A DNA stretch of 47,077 nt from an uncultured Saprospiraceae bacterium (GTDB lineage: Bacteria > Bacteroidota > Bacteroidia > Chitinophagales > Saprospiraceae), in contig CAKZTD010000034.1 in assembly GCA_937921595.1 (NCBI GenBank), forward strand, positions 1 through 47,077. The letters are read 5' to 3'. Positions within the stretch are counted from its first letter, which is position 1; the number at the start of each line of letters is the position of its first letter. Shown one piece after another: positions 32,677 to 40,883 of the stretch. The notes under the pieces are model-generated. The model was given only the letters and a program-made list of their open reading frames with translations. It was not told the origin of the DNA and did not search any database. The position numbers were made by a program, and so were the translations under genes.

Positions 32677-33852
32677 ATGAGAAGAATTACCGCAGATACA
32701 ATTTACACCATTAACGGGGATCCAATTAAAAATGGGGTTGTTGTCGTTGATAAAGAAGGCAAAATTATTTCTGTTGGTGATCGATCAGAACATGGTCTTT
32801 TATCTTTAGAATCTCATCAAGGAGTGATCGTTCCAGGTTTTATAAATAGCCATTGTCACCTAGAGCTTTCGCATATGAAAGGGAAGGTCGCGACAGGGAC
32901 TTCTTTAATTCCTTTTATATCTAATGTGGTTAATTTTCGAGATGAGCCAGAAGCAAATATCTGGACGGCAATTGATATGGCTGATGATGAAATGCACAAA
33001 GGAGGAATAGTAGCTGTTGGAGATATTTCAAATAAGATTGATACTTTTAAACGCAAAGCAAAAAGCGCAATTCGATATCATACTTTTGTTGAAATGTTTG
33101 ACTTTCTTCAGGATGCTTGGGCGGAACGAGAATTTGAAAAATACAAAGCTGTTTACGATAGTCGAACTGAAGGAAATGGGAACAAATTCACTTGTGTTCC
33201 TCATGCACCTTATACTGTTTCGAAAAAGTTATTCGAATTAATCAATGAGGTTAATGGTGATCAAGGGACGATGAGTATTCACAATCAAGAAACTCCTGCA
33301 GAGGATCAATTTTTCTTGGACAAGACAGGTGGGTTTATAGATTTTTATAAAGGTTTTAATGTATCTCTTGAAGATTTTCAAGCAACAGGTAAACACTCGA
33401 TTTATTATGCGATGCAGCATATGAATCCTAATGTTCGTAGCCTGTTTGTTCATAATACATTGACGACGAAAAAGAACATTGAGGATGCACATGCTTGGAG
33501 CGATAAGGTCTATTGGGCTACCTGTGCCAATGCGAATTTATATATTGAAAACAGGTTACCAAATTATCAACATTTTATAGATACCAATGCTCGGCTGACT
33601 ATAGGTACAGATAGCCTGACTTCTAATTGGCAACTTTCGGTATTGGATGAAATGAAAACGATTGCGAAATATCAATCTTATGTTCCTTTCGAAACGATGA
33701 TTAAATGGGCAACACTCAACGGCGCCGAAGCGCTTGGGTTTGAAGATGACTTAGGAAGTATTGAAGTTGGAAAAACACCAGGGCTTAATTTGTTGACCTT
33801 GAATAAGGCTGGTCAGATTGACGAAAATACTACGGTGAATCGATTGATTTGA
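32677..33852 (+). CDS. Amidohydrolase-family deaminase (cytosine/aminofutalosine deaminase-like)
   Basis: About 391 residues from ATG 32677 (MRRITADTIYTINGDPIKNGVVVVDKEGKI). A metal-dependent TIM-barrel hydrolase of the amidohydrolase superfamily. The metal-binding HxH is SHCHLELSH (His59, His61); a second ligand region is CVPHAPYTVSKKL, a third MSIHNQET, and the catalytic Asp is in LTIGTDSLTSNW. The layout is the TRZ/ATZ/SsnA type that deaminates nucleobase-like substrates. Bacteroidota that make menaquinone by the futalosine route have a deaminase of this shape, but other mqn genes are not here, so the substrate stays open. The TTG at 32641 gives 12 extra non-family residues and is not preferred. 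Confidence 0.85.
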   Translation: MRRITADTIYTINGDPIKNGVVVVDKEGKIISVGDRSEHGLLSLESHQGVIVPGFINSHCHLELSHMKGKVATGTSLIPFISNVVNFRDEPEANIWTAIDMADDEMHKGGIVAVGDISNKIDTFKRKAKSAIRYHTFVEMFDFLQDAWAEREFEKYKAVYDSRTEGNGNKFTCVPHAPYTVSKKLFELINEVNGDQGTMSIHNQETPAEDQFFLDKTGGFIDFYKGFNVSLEDFQATGKHSIYYAMQHMNPNVRSLFVHNTLTTKKNIEDAHAWSDKVYWATCANANLYIENRLPNYQHFIDTNARLTIGTDSLTSNWQLSVLDEMKTIAKYQSYVPFETMIKWATLNGAEALGFEDDLGSIEVGKTPGLNLLTLNKAGQIDENTTVNRLI

Positions 33853-33878
33853 AATAGCAAAGATAATGGTGGTTTAGG

Positions 33879-34871
33879 TTAGGAACTTGAAATTTGCTTG
33901 TTTACTATCTCCACTTCTTTTTCGAAATTTAAATAATTAAATTCATATTCAATCTCTTCAATTGCTTTTAGCTGTTTATAGAGGAAAGATTGATGTTCTT
34001 CCGATTCTGGGTGAAACGGCCGATGCTGCACCGCATTAATTATTTTACTAATCTTCAAATTTAAATCCCTGGTTTCTGCACTAAAAAAACATTGATCAAA
34101 ATAATCCCAAATATAATTGATCGCCAGATCACTCGGATGAATCATGTCTTCTTTATAAAAACGATAATCTCTTAAATCATCCATCATAATTTCATAAGAT
34201 GGAAAGTAATGGATAAAGTTGGCCTTCTTAGAAAGCTGCTCACAAGCTAAGAGCAAACGAGATTTACTCCTTTGATTTTCAATCAAACCATCGCGAATAT
34301 GCCTTATGGGGCTGACCGTTAAAAGTATTTCTAAGTCAGGATTTTGGTTTTTTAATTGATCGAAAATAGGATTTAATTTCTCTAGGATACTTTCAATAGA
34401 AAGCGCCTTCCTTTCAAATTCGTGATTAGGAACTTTATGACAATTGGCGACGATCTCCTGTGTTTTTTTATAAACAAAAACATTACTCGTTCCAAAAGTC
34501 AGAATCAGACGGTTTGTCTTTTTTAAAAAATGAAAACCTTCTTCTATTTTTAGATTGATATTTTGAATTGCTTTGGTTTTCTCCTGATCTGAAAAATGAC
34601 CATGGTGATCGAAACTATGCCATTGACCATTGGCTTCAAAAAGATCTTCTTCCGAAAAGATTCTGTTGCTTGACAATTGTTCCAGTCCATTTGCAATAGA
34701 GTAGGGATTGTATAAAATCCCAAAAGGATTGAGTAGGCTTGTGAATTTAAAGCTAGTTAATTTTGACCCAATATGCTCTGCGAAGCAGGAACCCATACAC
34801 AGGATTGGCTGCCTATGATCAAAATCAAAAGAGAAAGAGCTATTTGGGATCTTTGTTCGGAATTTCAACAT
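33879..34871 (-). CDS. GSCFA domain-containing protein
   Basis: A 330-residue protein with the family signature ILCMGSCFAEHIGSKL near 29-44, preceded by FRTKIP and followed by LLNPFGILYNPYSIANGLEQL. Later segments (HSFDHHGHFS, LILTFGTSNVFVYK, EILLTVSPIRHIRDGLIENQRSK, YFPSYEIMMDDLRDYRFYKEDMIHPSDLAINYIWDYF) match GSCFA/SGNH-like hydrolases: serine in GSCFA, and DMIHPS as a likely Asp-x-x-His block. Related proteins act in capsule or exopolysaccharide modification, but no such genes are adjacent. It ends convergently with the amidohydrolase. The 224-base gap upstream contains nested palindromes. Confidence 0.9.
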   Translation of the reverse strand: MLKFRTKIPNSSFSFDFDHRQPILCMGSCFAEHIGSKLTSFKFTSLLNPFGILYNPYSIANGLEQLSSNRIFSEEDLFEANGQWHSFDHHGHFSDQEKTKAIQNINLKIEEGFHFLKKTNRLILTFGTSNVFVYKKTQEIVANCHKVPNHEFERKALSIESILEKLNPIFDQLKNQNPDLEILLTVSPIRHIRDGLIENQRSKSRLLLACEQLSKKANFIHYFPSYEIMMDDLRDYRFYKEDMIHPSDLAINYIWDYFDQCFFSAETRDLNLKISKIINAVQHRPFHPESEEHQSFLYKQLKAIEEIEYEFNYLNFEKEVEIVNKQISSS

Positions 34872-34907
34872 AGGGAAAATTAGATCTGATTTTTTCTTAA
34901 TCTTAGT

Positions 34908-34979
34908 TGATTGCTACGCCTGTGAGGTCGTCAAACTATTGCGACCTCACAAGCAGAGCGATCACTTGCGGAGCAATCA
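34908..34979. repeat. Nested palindromes between divergent genes
   Basis: An inner hairpin GTGAGGTCG (34922-34930) with CGACCTCAC (34942-34950) is enclosed by TGATTGCT (34908-34915) and AGCAATCA (34972-34979). A TTGCGGAGCAA palindrome sits at the right edge. Related TTGCGAAGCAA-type cores occur near 13550 and 24160. Unknown role. Confidence 0.5.
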
Positions 34980-35095
34980 CCTAATAAAAGGGTTTCTTGC
35001 GATTGCCATATAATACTCTGCAATATATGCTGATTTATCCTTCAAAAATATTATTTTTCCTTTTGATTTATAGACCCCCTCGACAATTATAACAA

Positions 35096-36430
35096 ATGGG
35101 ATTATTTGACCGTCTTTTTGGAGCTCACACTAGTGAGGAGGATCAACCGGATATACGATTCGGTCGGTACAGTGATTCCTATAAGACGATCGAACAGTAT
35201 GATGCCTGGGATAGTGCTTTAGAGAAGTTTGACAATAAAGATTATCTCGGAGCTTATAGAGATTTCTTCTTCTATTTAAAAGATGAAAAAGAAGAAAATG
35301 TGAGCTGGAAAGAAGAAGAAGGGGTTTTACATTTTGAAATATTACAAGGCTCAAAGACAATTATTGGTTCTGTCGACCATTCTAAAATTAGAGTAGAAGC
35401 AAAGATCGTTAAGGCAGATGAACTGCATCTTGGATTTTTAAATCGATTAATCTCTCATAATTTCAATTTAGAATATAGCCGTTTTGCCTTAGATGAAGAT
35501 AATTGTATCTCGATTGTCTTTGATAGTTTTTTACTGGACGGTTCTCCTTATAAATTTTATTATGCACTTCGTGAACTAGCAATCAATGCTGACAAGCAGG
35601 ATGATTTACTGCTAGATGAATTTGAGGCATTGACACCAATAAAAAGTAGTCATCTTGTCGAGTTGACCGACCGGGAGAAAGAAGCAAAGTATCAATTTAT
35701 CCAATCCAAAATCAGATCTATTTTTGATATCATTGAAAATGGAACGCTTAGCGTAACCCAATATCCGGGAGGAATAACTTATCTGTTGTTAGATTTGGTT
35801 TACCGACTCGATTTTCTAATCAAGCCAGAAGGTTTTATGATGGAAACTCTGGAAAGGATTAATCGGCTTTATTTTTCCAATAAGCACAAGACCACGCTAG
35901 AGAAGAATGCAATGATTCAGAAAGAGTTAAAAGCATTGGTGGAACGACCTAAAGAAGATTTTTTTAAAGAAATGTATCGGGTCAGAACGACTTTTGGAAT
36001 TACTAAGCCTATTAATCTTCAAAGAATTAGAGGCGTAATTCAAGGAGAGCTTTCACATATGGATTGGTATAGTGAAAATAAACATGAGGCGATTGCTTTG
36101 GGAATACCTGGTTATATTGTTGGTAATTGCTTATTTAATTATGCAGTACCTAAAGGCGTTCTTGATTTATTCAAATTGTATTTTGAAGTGCTCGAACCAG
36201 CCTATTTTAAACAATTAGGATTCCAGCAAACATTTTTTAATGAAAGCAATGGAGAGTTGAATGGGAAAAGTATCAAAAGAGCGATCAAAGAAATTGTACA
36301 TTCTAATAAGCATTTATATCATGAATTCAATCCAAATACCAGCTTCTTGAATACAGATACAAAGTTGAGTTTTGCAAAATCATTTTTAATGATGATCAAA
36401 GAACTGGAAATGACGGCAGTGAATGCCTAA
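35096..36430 (+). CDS. Unrecognised cytoplasmic protein paired with a trypsin-like protease
   Basis: A 444-residue soluble protein that I do not recognise by name. It begins MGLFDRLFG, an amphipathic start found in several cytosolic Bacteroidota proteins. Residues about 25-150 look like a secretion-chaperone (CesT/YbjN-like) fold: 'YDAWDSALEKFDNKDYLGAYRDFFFYL', 'VLHFEILQGSKTIIGSV' and 'LNRLISHNFNLEYSRFALDEDNCISIVF'. The C-terminal 250 residues are mostly helical ('KYQFIQSKIRSIFDIIENGTLSVTQYPGGITYLLLDLVYRLDFLI'). No signal peptide or membrane helix. The next gene starts inside its last codons (8-base overlap ATGCCTAA), so the two are translationally coupled and likely work together. The fold call is inference. 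Confidence 0.7.
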   Translation: MGLFDRLFGAHTSEEDQPDIRFGRYSDSYKTIEQYDAWDSALEKFDNKDYLGAYRDFFFYLKDEKEENVSWKEEEGVLHFEILQGSKTIIGSVDHSKIRVEAKIVKADELHLGFLNRLISHNFNLEYSRFALDEDNCISIVFDSFLLDGSPYKFYYALRELAINADKQDDLLLDEFEALTPIKSSHLVELTDREKEAKYQFIQSKIRSIFDIIENGTLSVTQYPGGITYLLLDLVYRLDFLIKPEGFMMETLERINRLYFSNKHKTTLEKNAMIQKELKALVERPKEDFFKEMYRVRTTFGITKPINLQRIRGVIQGELSHMDWYSENKHEAIALGIPGYIVGNCLFNYAVPKGVLDLFKLYFEVLEPAYFKQLGFQQTFFNESNGELNGKSIKRAIKEIVHSNKHLYHEFNPNTSFLNTDTKLSFAKSFLMMIKELEMTAVNA

Positions 36431-37529
36431 TATGAAAAAAATCATAGAAACATATAGAAATCTGATTGTACAAATAGCTACTCCATATAATATGGGGACA
36501 GGATTCTATTTGCCTGATTTAGACATGATTGTTACCAATGAGCATGTCGTAAGAGATAATTGTGATGTTGTAATTGCTGGCGCGAAATTTAAAAAGCAAA
36601 TCGTTCAGGTTTTATATTTGGATATGAAGTATGATTTGGCTTTTTTAAGCCCACCTATTTTTGAAAACGGAGAAGAGTTACCAAAAGCTAAGCTTGGGAA
36701 TGATGACTTCAAGATGGGAGATACCGTTTTGGCAGTAGGGCACCCATTCAGTATGTCATACACGGCTATACAAGGAATTGTTACGAATCCCTCCGAACCT
36801 CGGGATGATATCAATTTTGTCCATCATGATGCTTCTTTAAATCCTGGAAATAGTGGTGGCCCATTATTAAATGATAAAGGCGAGATTATCGGGATCAATA
36901 CTTTTATTGCAGATATAGATAATAACATAGGTTTTTCATTGCCTGTTTCTTATTTAAAGGCCGCGATTGAAGAATTCAAACAAGGTAAAAGCGATAATGC
37001 AGCTCGATGTTATAGCTGCCTAAATATGATATTTGAGCATCAGTTAACGTCAAAATACTGTCCGGAATGTGGAGGTAAAATTGAGTTGCCTTCTATGATC
37101 GAACCTTTTGAACCAGTAGGTTGTGCTTATACAATAGAGCATCTGTTGGGTGAACTTGGTCACGATGTAAAGCTTACTCGTAGAGGTCCAAATAATTGGG
37201 GAATTAGAGAGGGAAGTGCCCGAATTAGTATTTCTTATTATGAGAAAACTGGCCTAATAATTGGAGATGCTAGTCTATGTAATTTGCCCCCCCAAAATAT
37301 TCAACCCCTCTATGAATATTTATTACGACAAAATCATATTATTGAAGGATTGACATTTAGTATCAGAGGTCAAGACATTGTTCTTTCGTTACTTATTTAT
37401 GATCGCTACTTAAATGATGAAACAGGTAGGAAACTTTTTCAATATTTATTCGAAAAAGCAGATTATTATGACAATGTTTTAGTAGAAGAATATGGTGCAT
37501 CTTGGAAGTATGACGATAATACCGTCTGA
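36423..37529 (+). CDS. Cytosolic trypsin-like serine protease with zinc ribbon and YbjN-like C-terminal domain
   Basis: A 368-residue protein. Residues 1-185 are a DegP-type chymotrypsin fold with a complete triad: His41 (TNEHVV), Asp71 (KYDLAFL), Ser144 (NPGNSGGPL). It lacks a signal peptide, so it is predicted cytoplasmic, unlike DegP/DegS/HtrA, and it has no PDZ domain. Residues 196-216 form a four-cysteine zinc ribbon (C196, C199, C213, C216). Residues about 230-368 resemble a YbjN/CesT-like chaperone domain ('YEYLLRQNHIIEGLTFSIRG...LLIYDRYLNDETGRKLFQYLFEKADYYDNVLVEEYG'). The start ATG at 36423 overlaps the previous gene by 8 bases; a second ATG at 36432 is possible. Its substrate is unknown. 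Confidence 0.85.
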   Translation: MPNMKKIIETYRNLIVQIATPYNMGTGFYLPDLDMIVTNEHVVRDNCDVVIAGAKFKKQIVQVLYLDMKYDLAFLSPPIFENGEELPKAKLGNDDFKMGDTVLAVGHPFSMSYTAIQGIVTNPSEPRDDINFVHHDASLNPGNSGGPLLNDKGEIIGINTFIADIDNNIGFSLPVSYLKAAIEEFKQGKSDNAARCYSCLNMIFEHQLTSKYCPECGGKIELPSMIEPFEPVGCAYTIEHLLGELGHDVKLTRRGPNNWGIREGSARISISYYEKTGLIIGDASLCNLPPQNIQPLYEYLLRQNHIIEGLTFSIRGQDIVLSLLIYDRYLNDETGRKLFQYLFEKADYYDNVLVEEYGASWKYDDNTV

Positions 37530-37804
37530 TTTTCAACAGGCTAAATATATGTTATTTAACCTAAGTATTGCGCATTTATTATTCTTATAAAAGATCGATT
37601 TTAAGTAATATCTCTGAAATAAAAAGCGTTTAAAAGTGCATGCCAATTTAACTTTTTCAAAAAAGTTGTAGATCACAGCAATTTTAAGCGCCCATTTAGT
37701 ATGATTCAATAAAAAAATTCCTATTTTTATCGTCTAGTGCGATTAAATGTAATATTCCCGTGTTCTAGAGTTTATTAAAAAATATTACTACAAATTCTGT
37801 ATTT

Positions 37805-38857
37805 ATGAAAAGATTGAAACATTTACTCATTATTTGTTGTTTTGTGGGCTTGGGGTCACTTAGTGTGAGCGCTCAGGATATTCACTTTTCGCAATTCTAC
37901 CTTTCTCCTTTAAATTTGAATCCAGCCATGACGGGTGTGATGAATTGTAACGTAAGATTAGTTGCAAATTATCGGAACCAGTGGGCCAGTGTATTAAAGT
38001 CGAATGCCTTTAATACTTATTCTGTTTCATATGATCAACGTATTCCTGTTGGACGATATGATTTCTTTGGTATCGGAGGTACTTTTTGGGGGGATAGAGC
38101 AGGCGAACTTGATTTTTCTACATTGCAAGGGCGTCTTTCATTTTCTTATAGTAAGAAGATGGGCGGTTATAGAAAGAAAGCACATTATCTAGTACTTGGT
38201 GCAGATGCTGGGGTTTCTCAAAGAAGTATCGACTTCTTAAATGCGCGTTATGGTACGCAGCATGATGGAAATGGAGGCTTTAATGGAGCTTTACCTACTT
38301 TTGAAGAATTTACTAATACCAATTTCCTTTTTGCTGATGTTGCAGCAGGTGTATTATGGTTTACTGTTTTTGATGAAGATAACAACCTTTATATAGGAGG
38401 TGCTTATAATCACTTAAACAGAGCAAATCAGTCATTTGAAAATGCTGAATTTGAAGCATTGTATTCTAGGTTTACTGTTCATGCGGGTGGTGAATTTATG
38501 ATTACGGATAAAGTTGGATTGGTTCCAGGTATTATTGCTTTGAGACAAGGACCTTCATTTGAATTGAATACAGGTACAAGTCTTAAGTTTTTATTAGGAG
38601 GAAACAAACGTCAATATCAGGCATTCCAAATTGGAGCATGGATGAGATTATCTAATCACTTTGCAAAATCAACTACTGCAGATGCGATGATCCTTTCTAC
38701 TCGATTTGATTATAATGACTTTTCTTTAGGGTTTAGTTACGATATCAACGTTTCTTCTTTACGACCAGCATCTAATGCAAACGGAGCTTTTGAGTTCGCG
38801 TTAGTATATAAGATTTGCGGTCCTGAGAAACGAAATGTATACTGTCCAAACTTTTAA
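37805..38857 (+). CDS. PorP/SprF-family type IX secretion system membrane protein
   Basis: A 350-residue outer-membrane beta-barrel of the PorP/SprF family. A signal peptide ends at SVSAQ. Then come the family signature DIHFSQFYLSPLNLNPAMTGVMNCNVRLVANYRNQW, the repeated beta-strand text 'YVVLGADAGVSQRSIDFLNARYGTQHDGN'-like region near 130-160, and a C-terminal strand FEFALVYKICGPEKRNVYCPNF. Such proteins sit in the outer membrane with PorK/PorN partners or help export and hold particular surface adhesins. Usually each is paired with a large adhesin gene, but here it stands alone between a protease pair and bactofilin. A TTCCTATTTTTATC box upstream (37718-37731) resembles the one before the solute-binding gene. 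The 275-base gap before it shows nothing else. Confidence 0.92.
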   Translation: MKRLKHLLIICCFVGLGSLSVSAQDIHFSQFYLSPLNLNPAMTGVMNCNVRLVANYRNQWASVLKSNAFNTYSVSYDQRIPVGRYDFFGIGGTFWGDRAGELDFSTLQGRLSFSYSKKMGGYRKKAHYLVLGADAGVSQRSIDFLNARYGTQHDGNGGFNGALPTFEEFTNTNFLFADVAAGVLWFTVFDEDNNLYIGGAYNHLNRANQSFENAEFEALYSRFTVHAGGEFMITDKVGLVPGIIALRQGPSFELNTGTSLKFLLGGNKRQYQAFQIGAWMRLSNHFAKSTTADAMILSTRFDYNDFSLGFSYDINVSSLRPASNANGAFEFALVYKICGPEKRNVYCPNF

Positions 38858-38922
38858 TAAAATCAGTCGTATAAATCAAAAGTCAAATGAATTGATTTTG
38901 ATTTAGATACAGATTTTGAAAT

Positions 38923-38967
38923 ATTTAAAGATCATTAAATTAGTAGTTTAATGATCTTTAAATTTTT
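38923..38967 (+). terminator. Rho-independent terminator after the PorP/SprF gene
   Basis: A perfect 17-bp stem, ATTTAAAGATCATTAAA (38923-38939) with TTTAATGATCTTTAAAT (38947-38963), loop TTAGTAG, then a short T run. The remaining gap to 39275 (about 300 bases) holds no gene; a TTACCTTTC box near 39146 is a poor -7 candidate. Confidence 0.85.
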
Positions 38968-39274
38968 CCCGATAAATTTGAATCTTACCTATTTTCAAAT
39001 TTGTAAATCTCTAGGGATTTAACCGGGGAAACACCCACTTTTTTACTCCCATCGCTAGCTGAATCTAATAATACATTCAATTTTTATCTAATATTTGAGC
39101 TTTAACTTTATCCTTAGTTAATCATCAAAAGATTAGAAAAAAGTATTACCTTTCGTTTGAATTCGAAAGAATACTATTACAATTCGCTCTTTTAGTTAAA
39201 GTTTTGGAGTTCAAAACTGAACTCACATTTAAGTCGTTTGAAATTTTGTTTTAACTATTAAAAGAAAAAGAATA

Positions 39275-39733
39275 ATGTTCAGCAGTAAGAAAAAAGAGGC
39301 TACGCCTACAAAGAAGAGTATTCTTCCAACTACATCTCATTCTCTCAATACCATCGTTAATGGTACTACTATAGAAGGTACAATCAAATCTGAAAGTGAT
39401 ATTCGGATTGATGGTATCATCAAAGGATCTCTTAATTGTAATGCAAAAGTGATTATTGGGCCAAGTGGTTTTATTGAAGGTGAAGTTCGATGCCAGAATG
39501 CGGTTGTTGAAGGTCGTTTTGAAGGAACTTTACAGGTTGCAGAATTACTTAACGTACGTGAAACGGCTAAGGTCGTTGGAGATGTACGAACGAATAAGTT
39601 AATCGTTCAATCAGGTGCAGTATTCAGTGTTGCCTGTCAAATGGGATCTTCTAAAACAAATGGCAGTATTGATTCATTAAAATCATCTAAATCCATTGCC
39701 AAGTCAACCGAAAAAATCGGACAAGCGTCCTAA
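39275..39733 (+). CDS. Bactofilin (polymer-forming cytoskeletal protein)
   Basis: A 152-residue bactofilin. The central beta-helix with repeated short strands is clear: TIEGTIKSESDIRIDGIIKGSLNCNAKVIIGPSGFIEGEVRCQNAVVEGRFEGTLQVAELLNVRETAKVVGDVRTNKLIVQSGAVF. The N-terminal 28 residues are a disordered basic tail (MFSSKKKEATPTKKS), which often binds membrane. The C-terminal serine/lysine-rich tail follows. Bactofilins polymerise without nucleotide and act in cell shape and wall-enzyme placement. Its 3' end overlaps the AtpZ gene by 38 bases. It starts a chain of four overlapping genes. Confidence 0.93.
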   Translation: MFSSKKKEATPTKKSILPTTSHSLNTIVNGTTIEGTIKSESDIRIDGIIKGSLNCNAKVIIGPSGFIEGEVRCQNAVVEGRFEGTLQVAELLNVRETAKVVGDVRTNKLIVQSGAVFSVACQMGSSKTNGSIDSLKSSKSIAKSTEKIGQAS

Positions 39734-39929
39734 GAATCCTAATGTTGCATTAAAATATGCTGGGATGGCCTTCCAAATGATGGTTTTCATTGGGTTGGGT
39801 ATCTTTATAGGTAAAAAGTTGGATGCTTATTGGGGATTTGAAAGTCCCTTGATGACTATTCTTGGTGCTTTTTTGGCATTAGGAATGACGCTTTATTTGA
39901 TTGTGAAAGATGTGAGTAGAAATGGATAG
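39696..39929 (+). CDS. AtpZ/AtpI-family membrane protein
   Basis: A 77-residue protein with two helices (about 24-40 and 48-70): YAGMAFQMMVFIGLGIFIGKKLDAYWGFESPLMTILGAFLALGMTLYLIVKDV, the AtpZ/AtpI pattern. AtpZ forms a complex with AtpI that takes part in Ca/Mg transport and F-type ATPase assembly. The start is TTG (39696); no ATG or GTG is available between the in-frame stop (39678) and the conserved part, so TTG is the only reasonable start. This lies inside the bactofilin gene (38-base overlap), indicating translational coupling. Structural ATP synthase genes are not in the window. Confidence 0.85.
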   Translation: MPSQPKKSDKRPKNPNVALKYAGMAFQMMVFIGLGIFIGKKLDAYWGFESPLMTILGAFLALGMTLYLIVKDVSRNG

Positions 39930-40335
39930 ATCCGTTTTTTTTAAGAATTTAATCGGCCTTGGTTTGGCTTTGGCTGCGCTCATCTTTGCATCCTCTTTCA
40001 TCTCAGTATTCAAAGAACATCAACTTTTTTCCTGGGCTACGCTACTCTTTTTTAATTTTTTCACCCTGATCGTTTTTATCTGGGCGGAAAGAACAGCTCA
40101 TAGTTCAAATCACCATGCCTTTTCTGGGGTAATTTTTGGAGTTATCTTTATGAAGATGGTACTCATAGTCCTATTTGTTCTGGTTTACAGTAAAGCAGCA
40201 AATCCAGAGAATACATGGTTTTTGCTTCCTTTCTTCATTATTTATTTAGGCTTTACTATTTTTGAGGTATATTTTATGAGTAAATTAGGACGGATAAAAC
40301 CAAAGAAAAATGAAGTACAAAGCTCAGGTCAATAA
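39922..40335 (+). CDS. Four-helix membrane protein downstream of AtpZ
   Basis: A 137-residue protein with hydrophobic helices at about 11-28, 36-52, 67-90 and 96-118. It resembles the AtpI-like membrane protein that usually follows atpZ in Bacteroidota, before the atpB gene of the ATP synthase. No catalytic motif. The C-terminus is basic (KLGRIKPKKNEVQSSGQ). Its ATG overlaps the atpZ stop by 8 bases (ATGGATAG), and its own end overlaps the biotin carrier gene by 26 bases. The exact family is unproven. Confidence 0.72.
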   Translation: MDRSVFFKNLIGLGLALAALIFASSFISVFKEHQLFSWATLLFFNFFTLIVFIWAERTAHSSNHHAFSGVIFGVIFMKMVLIVLFVLVYSKAANPENTWFLLPFFIIYLGFTIFEVYFMSKLGRIKPKKNEVQSSGQ

Positions 40336-40789
40336 TCATTTCCAATTTGATATTTCTGAACAAGCATTACAAGATTTCGATTTCGTGCCGAATGGTAAGG
40401 ATACGTTTCATATTGTCAAAGATGGCAAATCCTATAAAGCTAATGTAATAGCTTTGGATTACGAGCGAAAGGCTTTTGAATTGAAGGTGAATGGTCGTGT
40501 TTATCGAGTTGCTTTAGAAAATGAATTTGATCGTATTGTCAACGAATTAGGATTAGAAGTTGCTTCGAGTTCGAAATTAAGAGACGTGAAAGCTCCAATG
40601 CCTGGATTGGTCCTTGAGATATCTGTTGAGGTTGGTCAGGAAATCAACCAAGGAGATAAGTTGTTGATACTTGAAGCCATGAAAATGGAGAATGTTATAA
40701 AATCAGATGGAGAAGGTATAGTCAAAGCAATTCATATTAATAAAGGAATTGCAGTGGATAAAGGACAAATGTTGATTGAGATGGAATAA
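40310..40789 (+). CDS. Biotin carboxyl carrier protein of a biotin-dependent carboxylase
   Basis: A 159-residue biotin carrier. The C-terminal domain (about 90-159) has the biotinylation motif EAMKMEN with Lys125, set in VKAPMPGLVLEISVEVGQEINQGDKLLILEAMKMENVIKSDGEGIVKAIHINKG. The N-terminal half is a second beta-rich domain seen in Bacteroidota carriers for acyl-CoA carboxylases. The partner biotin carboxylase and carboxyltransferase genes are not in the window. The gene starts 26 bases inside the previous gene, so it belongs to the bactofilin transcript, an unusual placement. Confidence 0.9.
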   Translation: MKYKAQVNNHFQFDISEQALQDFDFVPNGKDTFHIVKDGKSYKANVIALDYERKAFELKVNGRVYRVALENEFDRIVNELGLEVASSSKLRDVKAPMPGLVLEISVEVGQEINQGDKLLILEAMKMENVIKSDGEGIVKAIHINKGIAVDKGQMLIEME

Positions 40790-40792
40790 TTC

Positions 40793-40815
40793 AGGAGTGA
40801 GAGGTGAGGAGTGAG
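40793..40815. repeat. GAGTGAG-type short repeat after the biotin carrier gene
   Basis: AGGAGTGAG-AGGTG-AGGAGTGAG forms a direct repeat of nine bases. AGAGGTGAGGAGTGAG (40800-40815) matches the reverse strand at 19251-19266 in 15 of 16 positions. It lies four bases after a stop codon. Confidence 0.55.
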
Positions 40816-40820
40816 TATAG

Positions 40821-40863
40821 AAAAAAAGAAGGGAATTGGATCAATCCAATTCCCTTCTTTTTT
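40821..40863. terminator. Bidirectional terminator between convergent genes
   Basis: A perfect 14-bp stem (GAAGGGAATTGGAT, 40828-40841, with ATCCAATTCCCTTC, 40844-40857) is flanked by an A run on the left and a T run on the right. It serves both the bactofilin/biotin carrier transcript and the opposing lipoprotein gene. Confidence 0.95.
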
Positions 40864-40883
40864 ATGATTATGAGGTTTGTTTA

